A DNA stretch of 64,000 bases. Source: CBDDBX01 sp965225955. GTDB lineage: Bacteria > Acidobacteriota > Aminicenantia > UBA2199. Of this stretch, positions 1 to 8,674 are shown piece by piece (within the stretch, counting starts at the first letter, position 1; every line of letters begins with the position of its first letter). A model generated the notes under the pieces. It was given only the letters and a program-made list of their open reading frames with translations. It was not told the DNA's origin and did no database searches. The DNA is taken from contig CBDDBX010000016.1 in NCBI GenBank assembly GCA_965225955.1, positions 1 to 64,000 on the forward strand, in the 5' to 3' direction. The position numbers and the translations under genes are program-made.

Positions 1-687
1 ATCACTGACTCTCATTATCTGACCAGCAGCAACTACAAAGCATCTTCCTTCAAAAGCATAATGTCTGCTTGCAAGTTGATGTTTATCATTAACTTCCGGC
101 CAGACTGCAACATGAATATCTTCTCTGCTATCATGCATAACCTGTCTTGTAAGAGGCATCCAGTGTTCCCAGCATATGAGTCCTCCGATTCGGCCATATT
201 CAGTATCAACAGCTTTCAACCCGGCACCATCTCCCAGACCGTAAATTAGTTTCTCATTAAAAGTGGGCATTAGTTTCCTGTGATGATTGAGTAATTTCCC
301 ACTCTTATCAAAAGTAAGCAGTGTATTGTAAATTGTACCGTTTCCAGGGCCGGAATGAATAACCTCATTAACTCCTATAACCAGAACTATACTGTTATCT
401 GAAGCTATTTTTGAGAGAGTATTAAACTCATTTCCCGAAAGAGAAATGCTGTTTTTATACATTTCAGTATAAGCTTTTCTCATAGCATGGTTTCCCCATA
501 AAGCCACACCGGGACAGTGATCTATCCAGGCAGGATACCCGGACAGCCATGTTTCTCCGAAAACTACCAGTTCAGCACCGCCCCGGGCAGCCTCTTTTGC
601 CATGTCAGCAGCAAGTGTGAGGCTTCTGTTCAGATCAAGATGAAACGCTCCTTTCTGAACAATCCCGATTTTAACGGTGTTTTTCAT
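1..687 (-). CDS. Nitrilase (carbon-nitrogen hydrolase), 3' end outside window
   Basis: This gene runs off the left edge; 229 codons are visible from the ATG at 687. Nitrilases hydrolyse organic nitriles to carboxylic acids and ammonia through a Glu-Lys-Cys triad. All three residues are visible: Glu45 in FGETWLSGYP, Lys138 in HHRKLMPT and Cys172 in GLICWEHWMPL. The RKLMPT segment and CWEHWMPL are typical of true nitrilases rather than omega-amidases, where the Cys motif usually differs. The start ATG overlaps the stop codon of the CTP synthase gene by one base (TAATG), so translation is probably coupled. The substrate cannot be read from the sequence. The family assignment is strong; the specific nitrile is unknown. 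Confidence 0.9.
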   Translation of the reverse strand, partial: MKNTVKIGIVQKGAFHLDLNRSLTLAADMAKEAARGGAELVVFGETWLSGYPAWIDHCPGVALWGNHAMRKAYTEMYKNSISLSGNEFNTLSKIASDNSIVLVIGVNEVIHSGPGNGTIYNTLLTFDKSGKLLNHHRKLMPTFNEKLIYGLGDGAGLKAVDTEYGRIGGLICWEHWMPLTRQVMHDSREDIHVAVWPEVNDKHQLASRHYAFEGRCFVVAAGQIMRVSD

Positions 688-2357
688 TATTTTTCTTCTT
701 CGTATTTCTTTTCTGCTGCAGCTTTAACCAGCCCCATAAAGAGCTCATCAGGAGTAAGGAATCTGGACGTGAGTTCAGGATGATACTGAGCACCCATAAA
801 GAATCTCTTACCAGGAACTTCCATTATCTGCATTATTCTTCTTCCCGGAGCCCAGCCGGAGAACACAATTCCTTTCTTTTCCAGTGCTGCAATATAGTCA
901 GGATTGATCTCGTAACGATGACGGAATCTCTTTCTGGTAGTAGGCTTTTTACCATAAATTTCCCAGGCAACAGAACCCTCTTTAAGTTCAATATCGTGAC
1001 CACCGAGCCTCATGGTTGCACCTTTATCTGTAATACCTTTCTGCTCTGGCAGAATGCATACTACAGGATCTTTTATCTCAACTGATGAGTTCTCTTCGCT
1101 TACCTCTTCAGTAAAAGCATCCTTAAGGCCTGCAACATTTCTTGCATACTCAATAACTGCAAGCTGCATACCCAGGCAAATACCAAGGAAAGGGATATCA
1201 TTTTCTCTCAGATAACGGATTATTTCGATTTTACCTTCGAATCCTCTCTGCCCGAAACCTCCGGGAACAATTACTCCATCAATACCTTCAAGGGCCTTTT
1301 CAGTTGTAATCTTTCCTTTCTCAATCTTTGTAGTTTCAATCCATTTGATATTAACCTTAATATCCTGGTGAGCACTACAGTGCACAAGAGCTTCAACAAC
1401 TGATGCGTAGGAGTCCTCAAGTTTTGTATATTTACCTGCAATAGCAATATTTATCTCTTTTTTACCGTTTTTGCGGTTTTTTACAAGTACATCAACCAGT
1501 TCATTCCACTGCCCCATCTTTGGAGGAGAGTAGATGTTGAGTCTTTTGTGAATCAGTTCAGAAAGCCCCTGCTGTTCAAAATTCAGAGGAATCTCATAAA
1601 CGCTCTTTGCATCTTTACCTGTAAGAACAGCCTCTTTATCAATATTACAGAACAGAGCAATTTTATCTCTCAGGTTATCGTCAATCCAGTCTTTACACCT
1701 GCCAATAATGATATCAGGGAAGATTCCACTCTGATTAAGCATCTTAACTGACTGCTGGGTTGGTTTACTTTTCTGCTCATTAACACCGGAAGGAACAGGA
1801 ATATATGTAAGGTGAACAGATAGATAGTTGTCATAACCGACTTCGTTCATAAGCTGTCTCACAGCTTCGATATAGAACATGTTTTCAAGGTCACCAACTG
1901 TTCCCCCGATTTCAACCATCATAATATCGGCATCTTCTTTATTTGCTATATCAAAGATATGGTTCTTGATTTCATCAGTTACGTGAGGAATAAACTGAAC
2001 CGTTTTCCCCAGAAAATCACCTTTTCTCTCTTTCTCAAGAATCTTTTTGAATACCTTACCCATAGTAAGATTCCACTCAAATTTGGCATTTACTCCAAGG
2101 TATCTCTCATAATGACCAAAGTCCATATCAACTTCGCCACCATCATCAAGCACAAAAACTTCTCCATGCTCAATAGGATTCATTGTACCTGGGTCGGTAT
2201 TGAGATAACCGTCACACTTCACTGGTACAACCTTAAGGTTTGAATTAATCAGAGTTCCTATGCTGGCAGCGGCTATGCCTTTACCAAGACCTGAAATAAC
2301 ACCACCTGTAACGATTATAAATTTGGTATTCTTCTTGAGTTTTACTGATTTTTTCAT
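687..2357 (-). CDS. pyrG: CTP synthase
   Basis: This 556-residue protein makes CTP from UTP, ATP and glutamine, the last step of pyrimidine nucleotide synthesis. The N-terminal synthetase domain has the P-loop-like GGVISGLGKG at about residues 18-27 and the conserved EIGGTVGD near 149-156. The C-terminal class I glutamine amidotransferase domain has the nucleophile Cys394 in GICLGMQ and the His526/Glu528 pair in QYHPE. Length and order match the family. AGGAAGTG lies just upstream of the ATG at 2357. The nitrilase gene follows with a one-base overlap, an unusual partner for pyrG. Confidence 0.97.
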   Translation of the reverse strand: MKKSVKLKKNTKFIIVTGGVISGLGKGIAAASIGTLINSNLKVVPVKCDGYLNTDPGTMNPIEHGEVFVLDDGGEVDMDFGHYERYLGVNAKFEWNLTMGKVFKKILEKERKGDFLGKTVQFIPHVTDEIKNHIFDIANKEDADIMMVEIGGTVGDLENMFYIEAVRQLMNEVGYDNYLSVHLTYIPVPSGVNEQKSKPTQQSVKMLNQSGIFPDIIIGRCKDWIDDNLRDKIALFCNIDKEAVLTGKDAKSVYEIPLNFEQQGLSELIHKRLNIYSPPKMGQWNELVDVLVKNRKNGKKEINIAIAGKYTKLEDSYASVVEALVHCSAHQDIKVNIKWIETTKIEKGKITTEKALEGIDGVIVPGGFGQRGFEGKIEIIRYLRENDIPFLGICLGMQLAVIEYARNVAGLKDAFTEEVSEENSSVEIKDPVVCILPEQKGITDKGATMRLGGHDIELKEGSVAWEIYGKKPTTRKRFRHRYEINPDYIAALEKKGIVFSGWAPGRRIMQIMEVPGKRFFMGAQYHPELTSRFLTPDELFMGLVKAAAEKKYEEEK

Positions 2358-2542
2358 CTATGTTCACTTCCTGTTTAATTAACAAAAGATCCGGCACAAG
2401 AATGTCCCGATGTAAATATAATTTTATATTAACTCTTCCAATTATTCAATGGCAGAACAGCTCCGGAGGTTTCTGAAAAAGAGTATGAAACCCAAAAAAA
2501 CACATCCTATAAAGGCTGTTTTTGAGTAAAAAGTATCGATTT

Positions 2543-2564
2543 AACCTGATAAACCCATCAGGTT
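2543..2564. repeat. Perfect 8-bp inverted repeat between MerR gene and pyrG
   Basis: AACCTGAT and ATCAGGTT flank a 6-base loop. It lies about 60 bases after the MerR stop and 190 bases before pyrG on the minus strand. The minus-strand transcript continues into a T-rich stretch (ACTTTTTACTC) about a dozen bases later, so it could be a weak terminator of the sulfur operon. An operator role for the neighbouring MerR regulator is also possible. Confidence 0.45.
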
Positions 2565-2623
2565 ATTGCAAAAGAATCAAAATTTAAAAAAATTATAATT
2601 TATAAGAACTTCTGAATCAGAAA

Positions 2624-3061
2624 TCACTGATCAGCATTGTGTATCAGAGGTAAAATCAGTGCACAATCAACTATTTTGCGATACACCTGACAATCCCTGC
2701 ATGAGTTCAGGGGCTGTGCACACTCAGCATCAGAATTCCAACAGGGAGTTCTTGGATCCCTCAAAGCGTCACATCGTGCCCTTACTTCTTCAGAGCACTT
2801 TCTGAGCTTCCAGCATGGAATACAGGCAAGCAGCCTTCTTATTCCTGCAAAATTCAGTCCTTCTTCCTGAATCATTTTTTTAATGCAGCGGATTTTTTCA
2901 AGATCAAGATCAGAATAGAGACGTCTCCTGGTTTCTGTTTTAAATGGAAGAACCAGACCTTCATTTTCATACTGTCGGAGGGAGTGTACAGAAACTCCCA
3001 GTCTGTCTGCTGCGACACCGATTGTATAAACCGGCTCAGTATTTAATGCTTCAACTATCAT
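2624..3061 (-). CDS. MerR-family regulator with Cys-rich C-terminal domain
   Basis: This is a 145-residue DNA-binding regulator. Residues 12-80 carry the MerR winged-helix signature (YTIGVAADRLGVSVHSLRQYENEGLV, here split by its wing at RRRLYS). Instead of the usual coiled coil, the C-terminal half has ten cysteines overall (59, 80, 83, 89, 97, 107, 114, 121, 124, 133), including two C-x2-C pairs and two Cys-Trp dipeptides. That pattern suggests a metal or iron-sulfur sensor, but the ligand set is inference. It lies 24 bases after the rhodanese-like gene, at the end of the sulfur-type operon, and probably regulates it. A TGTTATAAT extended -10 sits so close to the ATG that transcripts from it would be almost leaderless. 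Confidence 0.85.
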   Translation of the reverse strand: MIVEALNTEPVYTIGVAADRLGVSVHSLRQYENEGLVLPFKTETRRRLYSDLDLEKIRCIKKMIQEEGLNFAGIRRLLACIPCWKLRKCSEEVRARCDALRDPRTPCWNSDAECAQPLNSCRDCQVYRKIVDCALILPLIHNADQ

Positions 3062-3069
3062 TTGGAGTA

Positions 3070-3078
3070 ATTATAACA
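3070..3078 (-). promoter_or_regulatory. Extended -10 element just before MerR start
   Basis: The minus strand reads TGTTATAAT, a perfect extended -10, ending nine bases before the MerR ATG at 3061. Transcription would begin within a few bases of the start codon, giving a leaderless or nearly leaderless mRNA. No good -35 hexamer is seen and no Shine-Dalgarno sequence separates it from the ATG. This is a candidate only. Confidence 0.4.
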
Positions 3079-3085
3079 GATCCTT

Positions 3086-3706
3086 CTAGCAGCCTTTAAG
3101 TTTTTTCTTCTTACGTGATCTTCTTATTATTTTTTTCTTCTTAACAGGCTGGTTTTCAACGGTGCTACCTTTTCCGGCGCCACCGCCGAGATAGTTGCTT
3201 ACAGCAACTCTGGCCTTATATCTTAAAATCTCATCGTCTGAGAGTTCACCTTTCGGAGCTTCAGGATTCATAACTACTTTCATCCAGTAATTGTATCCTC
3301 CTTCCAGTACATAAGCATCAAAACCTGCACTTTTCAGAATGAGCCACGCCTGGGATGAGTGTGAAACTCCATTGGAATAGATTACAACCAGTTTATCTTC
3401 CGGCAAAGTATCTATAGTATCTTTCAGAAGCAGTTTCTCCATAGGGATGTTTTCTGCTCCTTTAATACTTCCAGCTGCAAATTTCTCCTCAGCTCTGATA
3501 TCCACAAGAAGGTAATCCCTTCTGCCTTCTATAATCCATTCTGAAAGAGTCACCGGATCTATCTGATCACTATTACCTTTGATCATATCTGCCAGCTCGG
3601 ATGGTTCAAAACTGTATCTTCTATTGTCGCCGGCGGGCAACATTACCATTATCACACCAAGTATAAGAGCTACGAGAACCCCTATTTGTTTACCTTCAAG
3701 TCTCAT
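3086..3706 (-). CDS. Membrane-anchored rhodanese-like protein lacking the catalytic Cys
   Basis: This 206-residue protein has an N-terminal membrane segment (about residues 6-25) followed by a rhodanese fold facing the periplasm. The rhodanese landmarks are LLVDIRAEEKFAAGSIKGAENIP and the C-terminal GGYNYW. The active-site loop, normally Y-C-x2-G-x-R, reads YSNGVSHS, so the sulfur-carrying Cys is replaced by Ser and persulfide transfer by the normal route is not expected. The C-terminus is a very basic tail rich in Lys/Arg. I chose the ATG at 3706 because GGAG lies at proper spacing and it starts one base after the YeeE stop. It is the last structural gene before the MerR regulator. Confidence 0.8.
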   Translation of the reverse strand: MRLEGKQIGVLVALILGVIMVMLPAGDNRRYSFEPSELADMIKGNSDQIDPVTLSEWIIEGRRDYLLVDIRAEEKFAAGSIKGAENIPMEKLLLKDTIDTLPEDKLVVIYSNGVSHSSQAWLILKSAGFDAYVLEGGYNYWMKVVMNPEAPKGELSDDEILRYKARVAVSNYLGGGAGKGSTVENQPVKKKKIIRRSRKKKKLKGC

Positions 3707-3707
3707 T

Positions 3708-4304
3708 TTACTCCCGGCCTCCAAAATGTGCTTCCGCTTTTTCTGCCCCATAAAAACCAGCCAGTGCCATTAGTATCACAAAAAAGCCAACAGTTCCTGC
3801 AGATACTCCAAGTATACCGTGCAGTGTCAGCCCTTCACCCATGAAACCACTGGTAAAGAAATCAGCAATGAGGGGATAGATTTCTCCAAACACAAAAACT
3901 CCACCAAAGGCTCCGATAATGTAGAAGAGAGCATCTTCTTTCAAAGTAGCCAGTCCAACTATGCTTGTACCGGGGCAATAACCTCCGATAATAAAGCCTG
4001 TTCCCATAATAAGACCACCGATAATACCTGGCCATATATAGGTTGGCAGAACAAACACGCTTCTTAGATCCACCCAGCCGAAGCTGTTGAAAAAGATAAG
4101 TCCTGTCATTGCAGTAATAATCGCAGTAAACATTACTTTGAATACAGTGAGATCCCTGAAATAGAACTGCATCGCCAGTTTTCTGGAATTACCAAAACCA
4201 CCCTGCTCAAGAAAGAAACCGAACCCAAGACCTATAATAAAACCGATCAGAAGGCTGATACCTTCCGGTATATCTGATAATATTTCAAATGGTGCAAAAT
4301 ACAT
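3708..4304 (-). CDS. YeeE/YedE-family membrane protein (second half)
   Basis: This is a roughly 198-residue integral membrane protein of the YeeE/YedE (DUF395, sulfur transport) family, which imports thiosulfate or related sulfur compounds. The motifs GFFLEQGGFGNSRKLA near the N-terminus and GGYCPGTSIVGLA in the middle carry the conserved glycines and the Cys proposed to relay the sulfur substrate. About five membrane segments are visible. The ATG at 4304 is preferred because AGGTG precedes it by six bases; an upstream ATG at 4322 overlaps the previous gene and has no ribosome binding site. It pairs with the adjacent YeeE half, as is common when the ten-helix protein is split. Confidence 0.85.
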   Translation of the reverse strand: MYFAPFEILSDIPEGISLLIGFIIGLGFGFFLEQGGFGNSRKLAMQFYFRDLTVFKVMFTAIITAMTGLIFFNSFGWVDLRSVFVLPTYIWPGIIGGLIMGTGFIIGGYCPGTSIVGLATLKEDALFYIIGAFGGVFVFGEIYPLIADFFTSGFMGEGLTLHGILGVSAGTVGFFVILMALAGFYGAEKAEAHFGGRE

Positions 4305-4312
4305 TGTGTCAC

Positions 4313-4825
4313 CTATATCCATAACTTACGGAAAAAATATGCCAATCCGTAAGCTCCGGCAAAAATAGCCATCATTGTTATCCATGCTCCCAGAGAAAGA
4401 ACCGCTCCACCGGACAGAGCTACACCACTGGTGCAACCTCTGGCCAGCCGCGCTCCAAATCCGAAAAAGCCACCACCTATCACTGCAAACAGCCACCTCT
4501 TCTTTCTGGAGATACGTGGCCCGTGATTAGTCTCTTTTTTTACTCTTCCTGACAGAGCACCCGAAAGCAAACCGCCACTTATAACTCCAAGAAGTTCAAA
4601 TATATACCAGTCTTTCAGAGGATTCTTATCTCCACCACCATATCTGGCAAGATACTCATTGTTATCTACATGCTCCTGAGACACAACCTTCTCAGCAGCA
4701 ACAACTGTTTTCATAAGAGCCCCGGACGCTCCCAGTCCATGACCGGTTATTACAAAAGCCAGAAGCAGAACCAGTCCCAGTCCGACTCCTGCCAGATAAG
4801 GCGACAGATATTTACGCTTTTTCAT
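4313..4825 (-). CDS. YeeE/YedE-family membrane protein (first half)
   Basis: This 170-residue membrane protein carries the other half of a YeeE/YedE sulfur transporter. The family signature GARLARGCTSGVALSGGAV is present at about residues 124-142 and includes the functional Cys. There is an N-terminal membrane segment and a hydrophobic C-terminal helix. A stretch of about 45 polar residues after the first helix may face the periplasm. It sits between the NrfD-like gene and the second YeeE half, in the same direction, so the operon couples sulfur-compound movement with the reductase-type proteins upstream. Transport of thiosulfate or sulfide is inference from the family. Confidence 0.85.
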   Translation of the reverse strand: MKKRKYLSPYLAGVGLGLVLLLAFVITGHGLGASGALMKTVVAAEKVVSQEHVDNNEYLARYGGGDKNPLKDWYIFELLGVISGGLLSGALSGRVKKETNHGPRISRKKRWLFAVIGGGFFGFGARLARGCTSGVALSGGAVLSLGAWITMMAIFAGAYGLAYFFRKLWI

Positions 4826-4852
4826 CTATTTCCTCCAGAAGATACCATTTTA

Positions 4853-5800
4853 CTAAATCCACCCAGTCATCTGACCACCCTCAACAAGAAGGAACCTGAG
4901 AACAAGTCCTCCTGTAAGAACCAGCAGTGACGGTATAAAAACAGGAATTTCACGCCCCTTCAATTCCAGCATTTCCAGAATAAAAGGAATAAGAAGCCCC
5001 ATACCCACAATTACAGCCCAGAAAACAGGAGTCAGAACTCCTCCCATAATCAGAGATACAGCTTTCATATGAACCTCTGAAGATGTCATCATTCCGAGAA
5101 TAAAAAGAAGCAGAAGAGCTCCTTCTATAATAATAAGAACTGCGTCAATTTTTGTAAGCAGTACTTTGTCATCGTGATTAAGCGAAAACATCAGCACCAG
5201 AGCTACAGCTGTTGAAAGGCCTGACACAAGAAAAAGTGGCCCCATAACCGGAGAGTTCCAGAAAGGGCGTGCTCCAAGTGCTCCCAACAGAATCCCTGTA
5301 TATATTCCAAGAGCAATACCCGATGGAATTGCTGCAACAGCTATCTTATTCATGCTCTTTTCAACAGCACCAAAAAATTTATCCAGCTTATCTCTTTTCA
5401 CAAATTTTCCTGTTAGTGATGTGAGATACTCATAAGCTGCGGGGAATCCCCCTCTGAGAGTTCCAAGTATCATAAGAACAGATACAGGATAAACAAGCAT
5501 CAGTATCCATGAGCCCCAGGACATTGGAGATGTAATTTTGAAGGTTGTATAGAACCTCCATACATAGAGTTTATGCTCCAGATCCAGAAAAAGAGCCCCC
5601 ATACCAATACTTATAAAAAGGGGAGCCAGAATTGAAAGTACAGCCCTGAGCCTGTCACTTCCTCTCTTCTTAAGAATCATCCAGGCGGTAACTATAAGAA
5701 GACCTGCGGTGAGACCACCCAGAAAAAGATATACCGGAACTTCCCAGCCCCACACATGAGCAACAGCAGCTTTATTTGTTGTTATAGTAACTTCTTTCAT
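4853..5800 (-). CDS. NrfD/PsrC-family quinol-oxidising membrane subunit
   Basis: This 315-residue protein has about eight hydrophobic segments and the NrfD/PsrC look, with an N-terminal VWGWEVPVYLFLGGLTAGL region. In molybdopterin reductases of the polysulfide, thiosulfate and tetrathionate type this subunit anchors the complex and exchanges electrons with the quinone pool. It directly follows the four-cluster Fe-S subunit gene, with a gap of only seven bases, giving the order A-B-C of a PsrABC-like complex. This subunit is intact while A and B upstream are frameshifted. Without A and B it may be unused or paired with subunits elsewhere. Confidence 0.88.
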   Translation of the reverse strand: MKEVTITTNKAAVAHVWGWEVPVYLFLGGLTAGLLIVTAWMILKKRGSDRLRAVLSILAPLFISIGMGALFLDLEHKLYVWRFYTTFKITSPMSWGSWILMLVYPVSVLMILGTLRGGFPAAYEYLTSLTGKFVKRDKLDKFFGAVEKSMNKIAVAAIPSGIALGIYTGILLGALGARPFWNSPVMGPLFLVSGLSTAVALVLMFSLNHDDKVLLTKIDAVLIIIEGALLLLFILGMMTSSEVHMKAVSLIMGGVLTPVFWAVIVGMGLLIPFILEMLELKGREIPVFIPSLLVLTGGLVLRFLLVEGGQMTGWI

Positions 5801-5807
5801 TTACTCC

Positions 5808-6348
5808 TCACAGAAGATAGAAAATATTTGGTTTCGTTCCGGCAGCAGGAAGCAGAGCTTTATGCTTTCTGCTCTTAAGAAGGCGGGAGACTTTGCTAAG
5901 TGGATTTGAAGCATCTCCAAAGTATATTGAGTGAGTAGGACACACCTCCTGGCATGCAGTACCAGCTCCTTTGGAAGTTCTGTGTATACAGAAGGTGCAT
6001 TTACTTACATAACCCTCAGGCATAACAAAACGGGCATCATAAGGGCATGCTGCCATACAGGCTTTACAGCCGGTACACTTCCCGGGATCTACCTGTATTG
6101 TGCCTCCATACTTCTCAACATGGCTGGCACCTGTAGGACAGTTACCTACGCATGGAGGGTTTGAACAGTGATTACATCTCTCTGATCTGATCTCCAGCGT
6201 CAGGTCCGGGAATTCCCCGTTAACCTCTTCCACAATCCAGTCTCTGTGGCAGTCCTTCAGGAACCCGGTTCTCCGTTTTACAGGCAACCACACAGGCACC
6301 ACAACCTACACAGGTTTTTGTATCAATTACCATTACAAGTCTTTTCAT
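5808..6348 (-). pseudogene. 4Fe-4S ferredoxin-type electron-transfer subunit, frameshifted
   Basis: This is a PsrB/NrfC-like subunit that should carry electrons between the membrane anchor and the molybdopterin subunit. The natural start is the ATG at 6348, which overlaps the A-subunit stop (ATGA) and opens MKRLVMVIDTKTCVGCGACV. That frame holds the first Cys cluster and reaches RVPEG. One extra base near 6257 then shifts it, and the remaining reading frame continues CHRDWIVEEVNG with the other Cys clusters (CNHCSNPPCVGNCP, CTGCKACMAACP, CTFC). Removing one base restores a single protein of about 179 residues. The downstream fragment has an ATG at 6302 but would lack the first cluster. Confidence 0.8.
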
Positions 6349-8550
6349 GCTCTATCCTGTAATCTGAAGGTAACAAAATTACCTCTCATTCCTACACCAC
6401 CCATAATCGGATCTGTAGCTGTTTTCGTAACAAGTCTGGTAACACTGGCTCCTTTACCGAAAGATCTCTTAAGCTTCTTCTGCCTGTGACCAAAACCGTG
6501 TACCATAAAAACACAATCTGTTCTGATTCTCTCTGTTACCTTAACCCGTACTCTGTTACCGACCTTACCATCCTGATTTTCAAGTCTTACATACTCACCT
6601 GATTTAAGGCCCCACTCCTTTGCAACATGGGAGTTTATCCACACCTCATTTTCAGGTACAAGCTGAGTAAGAATAGGGTTGTTGGTAGTTCTTCCGAATG
6701 AGTGAGACGGAGATCTTCCATAAATCAATCTATAGTAACCATCTGATGGCTCTTCATGAGGGGTATATACAGGAACAGGGTCAAAGCCGTACTCTTCAAG
6801 TACAGGGGACCACAACTCTATTTTACCACTATCAGTTCCAAATTCAGGTTTCTCACCTCTCTGGAAATAGATAGGTTCATCCTGGGGAAGTACCTTCACA
6901 CCTCTCTTTTTCAGTTCTGCAAGACTTGTTCCTGCTTTTCTGAGTCTGAAATCCAGATACTCCTCAATATCTTTCCAGGGGAAAAAACTTCTGTAATCCA
7001 AGTTTCCCTGCAAGCTGCTTAACCATCCACCACGCTGGTTTTGAGTCATACAGAGGTTTAAGAGCAGGCATTCTGAGAGCAACCTGCTTCTCACGCCCCG
7101 GAGAAGTTCTGAGCTCATCATATCTCTCAAGATATGTACATTCAGGAAGAACTACATCAGCCCATCCGGTAATCTCTGCAGGCTGTATATCAACAGCCAC
7201 CAGGAGATCCAGATTCTGTATAGCTTTAATTGTATTATCCATATCAGGAAGGGTATGCAGAAGGTTACTCCCATATACAATCCAGCCTTTAAAGGTAAAC
7301 TGGTCAGGAGCAGGAATCGTAGCATCACAGATACCTGAAGCAATCGCAAGATTAGCAAGCTCAAATTTCCCTTTAAATCTGTCTCTCCAGGTTTTTGATG
7401 GCTTAGGATATTCTGGATGTGGGTATGCCAGGAATCTCTGCTTCAACAGGGAGATAGAAACCACCCTTTCGTCCCCAGCTACCCAGAAGAGCATTAAGAA
7501 TAGCACCGGCTCTTACTCTCTGAGTATCATCACCATACCAGACAACATGTCTTCCCGGATGTACCAGAGTAGCAGGAGCGTGCTTTGCCATCTCCCTCGC
7601 AGTCTCTCTTATGAGTTCTGGCTTAATGGATGTAATCGGATAAGCCCACTCCGGTGTATTTTTTGCTACAGATTTCTTCAGTTTTTCAAAACCTGTCGTA
7701 TTGTTTTTTACATACTCTTTATCGTAAAGTTCTTCTTCAATTATTACATTGATCCACGCAAGAAGAAGAGCCATATCTGTACCGGGTTTAACCGGAAGCC
7801 AGAATTTAGATTTACCTGCTGCAACTGAGAACCGGGGATCTACAGTTATTATAGAGGCCCCGTTACGTATAGCCTGAGCAAATTCATTAACCTGAGCGCT
7901 ATGGGTATTTTCTCCAATATGTGAGCCAAGCAGAACAATACATTTACTATTCTTCATATCTGTATTTTCCGGGGAATTTACAGCACTCCAAAAGTCAGAA
8001 GATAGGCCTCTTCTCTTGGACCTCTACAGTTGGAATAGGATGGAGCAGCAATATTTCTGGAACCATAAGCTTTCATCAGCTGCTTAAAGAAACTACCACC
8101 TGTACCATGAGTAAAGAGAGCAACTGTTTCAGGACCATGCTGCCGGGCTATATCCTTCATCTTATCTGCTATATAGGTAAAAGCCTCATCCCAGCTGGCT
8201 TCCCGAAATACCTGCTTTCCTCTTACAGAAGTTCTTATAAGAGGTTTCTTCAGGCGATCAGGATCACTATAAGCTCCCATACCTGCAGAACCTTTGGTAC
8301 AGAGCCTTCCGTAACAGTGCTGATCTTTTGGATTACCTGTGAGTTTCCAGGGTTTCCCTTCATGAAGATGGAGGTAACCTGCGCACTTAAAAGTACACAT
8401 TTCACAGTAGGTGGGAATCTTGCTCACCTTACCGCTTTTCTCAATTTTCCTGGATTCTGAACTACCTGCAAATGCCTTCCCTGCAGCTACTGTGCAGAGC
8501 CCGGCACCGCCGATTTTAATAAATTCGCGACGACTGAAGTTTGTATTCAT
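6345..8550 (-). pseudogene. Molybdopterin oxidoreductase catalytic subunit (PsrA/PhsA-like), three frameshifts
   Basis: Four consecutive pieces in shifting frames make up one molybdopterin oxidoreductase of about 735 residues. The start at 8550 has GAGG in front and encodes a twin-arginine signal (SRREFIKIGG), then the 4Fe-4S motif C-x2-C-x3-C...C and a SYSNC segment where the Mo-ligating Cys is expected. Frame breaks occur near 7985 (one base missing, before SAVNSPENTD), near 7430 (one extra base, before HPEYPKPS) and near 6980 in a T6/C4 run (one extra base, before PWKDIEEY). Conserved family sequence resumes across each break. Polysulfide, thiosulfate or related S-compounds are the likely substrates because of the YeeE and rhodanese neighbours. 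Confidence 0.85.
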
Positions 8551-8566
8551 CTTATGCCTCAAAAGC

Positions 8567-8582
8567 TATATTGTACAATATA
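8567..8582. promoter_or_regulatory. 16-bp perfect palindrome in divergent promoter region
   Basis: TATATTGTACAATATA is a perfect 16-base palindrome. It sits 17 bases upstream of the molybdoenzyme start and about 90 bases before the divergent FdhD start, so one dimeric regulator could control both directions. The AT-rich symmetric form resembles ArsR- or MarR-type operators in general, but no regulator can be assigned from sequence alone. The Cys-rich MerR at the operon end is the nearest candidate. Confidence 0.5.
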
Positions 8583-8674
8583 CATTTTCTATATCACCAA
8601 GTCAATGATTATTGTTAAAAAAAAATTCAAAACCTCGAAAAGCGTTTGAAAAAAGGAGTTTTCAGTGTATCATT

